Both the position numbers and the translations under genes were made by a program. A stretch of DNA of 64,000 bases from Auanema rhodensis. Its lineage: Eukaryota > Nematoda > Chromadorea > Rhabditida > Rhabditidae. The stretch spans positions 13,640,001 to 13,704,000 of the forward strand of contig OZ059895.1 in the NCBI GenBank assembly GCA_964057225.1, in the 5' to 3' direction. Shown piece after piece: positions 62,001 to 64,000 of the stretch (its first letter is position 1; each line of letters begins with the position of its first letter). Under the pieces are notes generated by a model that had not been told where the DNA came from, made no database searches, and worked only from the letters and a program-made list of their open reading frames with translations.

Positions 62001-63723
62001 AGTTGTCGAGCACTTACGTAAGGATACCTTCATGTTCAATTCAATCGCTGTGTTATGATTTCACTATCGAGTACTTGCGTAAGCATTTAAACTTATTTCA
62101 TATCTGAATGTTCATATCTTGCATCTAAGACATCTAACTCTTTCTAGTTTCAAGCATAATTAACAAACAATGACATGATACTTTTGTTGTTGAAATTAAC
62201 TTCAAATCCCAAACATATTCGTTAATGGGTATGCGCGCAAGTGTTCTGCTGTGAACTTACGCAGTAGTTGTCGAGCACTTACGTAAGGATACCTTCCAGT
62301 TCCATTCAATTGCTGCGTTATGATTTCACTATCGAGTACTTGCGTAAGCATTTAAACTTATTTCATATCTGAATGTTCATATCTTGCATCTAAGACATCT
62401 AACTCTTTCTAGTTTCAAGCATAATTAACAAAGAATGACATGATACTTTTGTTGTTGAAATTAACTTCAAATCCCAAACATATTCGTTAATGGATATACG
62501 CGCAAGTGGTCTAATGTGAACTTACGCAGTAGTTGTCGAGCACTTACGTAAGAATACCTTCCAGTTCCATTCAATTGCTGCGTTATGATTTCACTATCGA
62601 GTACTTGCGTAAGCATTTAAACTTATTTCATATCTGATTGTTCATATCTTGCATCTAAGACATCTAACTCTTTCTAGTTTCAAGCATAATTAACAAAGAA
62701 TGACATGATACTTTTGTTGTTGAAATTAACTTCAAATCCCAAACATATTCGTTAATGGATATACGCGCAAGTGGTCTAATGTGAACTTACGCAGTAGTTG
62801 TCGAGCACTTACGTAAGAATACCTTCCAGTTCCATTCAATTGCTGCGTTATGATTTCACTATCGAGTACTTGCGTAAGCATTTAAACTTATTTCATATCT
62901 GAATGTTCATATCTTGCATCTAAGACATCTAACTCTCTGTAGTTTTCAAGCATAATTAATAAACAATGACATGATACTTTTGTTGTTGAAATTAACTTCT
63001 AATTCCAAACATATTCGTTAATGGGTATACACGCAAAGGATCTAGTGTGAACATACGCAGTAGTTGTCGAGCACTTACGTAAGGATACCTTCCAGTTCCA
63101 TTCAATTGCTGCGTTATGATTTCACTATCGAGTACTTGCGTAAGCATTTAAACTTATTTCATATCTGAATGTTCATATCTTGCATCTAAGACATCTAACT
63201 CTATCTAGTTTCAAGCATAATTAACAAACAATGACATGATACTTTTGTTTTTGAAATTAACTTCTAATTCCAAACATATTCGTTAATGGGTATACACGCA
63301 AAGGATCTAGTGTGAACATACGCAGAACTTGTCGAGCACTTACGTAAGGATACCTTCATGTTCCATTCAATCGCTGTGTTATGATTTCACTATCGAGTAC
63401 TTTCGTAAGTATTTAAACTGATTCCATATCTGAATGTTCATATCTCGCATCTAAGAAATCTAACTCTTTCTAGTTTCAAGCATAATTAACAAACAATGAC
63501 ATGATACTTTTGTTTTTGAAATTAACTTCTAATTCCAAACATATTCGTTAATGGATATACGCGCAAAGGATCTAGTGTGAACATACGCAGTAGTTGTCGA
63601 GCACTTACGTAAGGATACCTTCATGTTCCATTCAATCGCTGTGTTATGATTTCACTATCGAGTACTTGCGTAAGCAATTAAACTTATTTCATATCTGAAT
63701 GTTGATATCTTGCATCTGAGACA
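47058..63723. repeat. Satellite array, about 63 head-to-tail monomers of about 265 bp
   Basis: The landmark GTCGAGCACTTACGTAAGG recurs at 47210, 47473, 47676, 47941, 48207, 48471, 48735, 49000 and so on to 63596, a period of 264-266 bp apart from one 203-bp unit. Each monomer has the palindrome CTTACGTAAG, a second related word TCGAGTACTTGCGTAAG 61 bp later, an imperfect CTACTG..CAGTAG stem in one variant class, and the landmarks CATATCTTGCATCTAAG and GACATGATACTTTTG. Edge monomers (before about 47700) are most diverged; inner ones are nearly uniform, as expected from unequal exchange. No coding potential. Confidence 0.97.
51926..57770. repeat. Higher-order repeat zone of the satellite
   Basis: The rare variant CACTTATGTAAGG sits at 51926, 53521, 55114 and 56442, spacings of 1595, 1593 and 1328 bp (6, 6 and 5 monomers). 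Another rare variant, CAGTTGCATTC, sits at 52213, 55401 and 56729 (12 and 5 monomers). Long multi-monomer blocks have been copied in tandem. Confidence 0.88.
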
Positions 63724-63980
63724 TCTTAGATATGAACAATATGATAAGAAATAAGTATAAATGCTTACTACTCTAGTACTCGACATTGGAATCGAGAGAC
63801 AGCATTTAAATAGATAAAGAAAATAATAAAATATGTAAATCAAATATATCTTGATGTTGATGTTGGTTAATTTTGTTTGAAAAGTAGAAAGAGATTGTTG
63901 CCTGAGATCCAAGAAAAGATAAATCGAAAAGCCTCCTTACGTTAGTTCTCGACAACGAATGCGTAAGTTAAGAGAGATAT
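63724..63980. repeat. Diverged satellite monomer in inverted orientation
   Basis: Right after the array, the sequence matches the reverse complement of the monomer: AGATATGAACA.., AAATAAGTATAAATGCTTAC and TAGTACTCGA at 63727-63785, then CCTTACGTTAGTTCTCGACA and ATGCGTAAGTTAAG at 63936-63970. The part between is diverged. Confidence 0.7.
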
Positions 63981-64000
63981 TATATAGAGAAATGACATTT

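Noticed and set aside
47058-63723. Regular repeats as a CRISPR-like array
   Set aside because: The whole 265-bp unit repeats with no unique spacers, and the genome is eukaryotic; this is satellite DNA.
47058-63723. CENP-B box in the satellite monomer (around CATATTCGTTAATGGGTATA)
   Set aside because: It shares TTCG only; the required A and CGGG positions do not match.
63655-63912. 85-codon minus-strand open frame at the array edge
   Set aside because: It runs through satellite and its inverted remnant; low-complexity, no family similarity.

Overview
The window is eukaryotic and animal-like, most probably from a nematode. It is AT-rich. Its genes are split by many very short introns (about 36-60 nt, GT..AG), and it carries a cuticlin-type ZP gene, an anoctamin, an acid lipase and an ML-domain gene. 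I cannot name the species. A small-genome nematode of the Trichinella/Dorylaimia kind would fit, but that is a guess.

Layout. (1) 1-10,250: a compact, co-oriented minus-strand gene block: SF3B1 (68-5456), ARPC3 copy a (5854-6609), TAF8 (6808-8293), ARPC3 copy b (8692-9447) and a sesquipedalian/PHETA-like PH-domain gene (9620-10246). The two ARPC3 genes are a nearly identical duplication of about 0.92 kb flanking TAF8. (2) 10,252-21,270: plus-strand genes: phospholipase B-like, CFAP410-like, a ZP-domain (cuticlin-like) membrane protein and an anoctamin. The phospholipase B-like and PHETA-like start codons face away from each other with only 5 bp between them. (3) 19,437-34,426: a tandem array A-B-A-B-A. 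A (1962 bp) is the 3' half of the anoctamin plus the last codons of the convergent lipase gene. B (3794 bp) is bounded by imperfect terminal inverted repeats (AG..CT ends) and carries a trypsin-fold protease gene. The second A copy is interrupted by a complete 1508-bp Merlin-type (IS1016/IS1595-related) transposon with 68-bp inverted repeats, an 8-bp target duplication and an apparently intact spliced transposase. (4) 34,407-45,796: minus-strand genes: acid lipase, a type II membrane protein with a BRICHOS-like domain, a possible small secreted protein, an ML-domain protein, YKT6 and ALG11. (5) 47,058-63,723: a satellite of about 63 head-to-tail monomers of about 265 bp, with higher-order 5-, 6- and 12-monomer periods, ending in a diverged monomer in inverted orientation.

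Most genes are unrelated housekeeping functions: splicing (SF3B1), transcription initiation (TAF8), actin nucleation (ARPC3), membrane traffic (PHETA, YKT6), N-glycosylation (ALG11), and lysosomal or secreted lipid handling (PLBD, lipase, ML). No operon-level pathway is evident, apart from tight co-orientation. The most unusual part is the A-B-A-B-A array. A protease-carrying TIR element sits exactly at each duplication junction without a target-site duplication, and the native outer flanks can be told apart. Exon boundaries were read by eye from splice signals and protein similarity, so gene spans are more reliable than individual exons.
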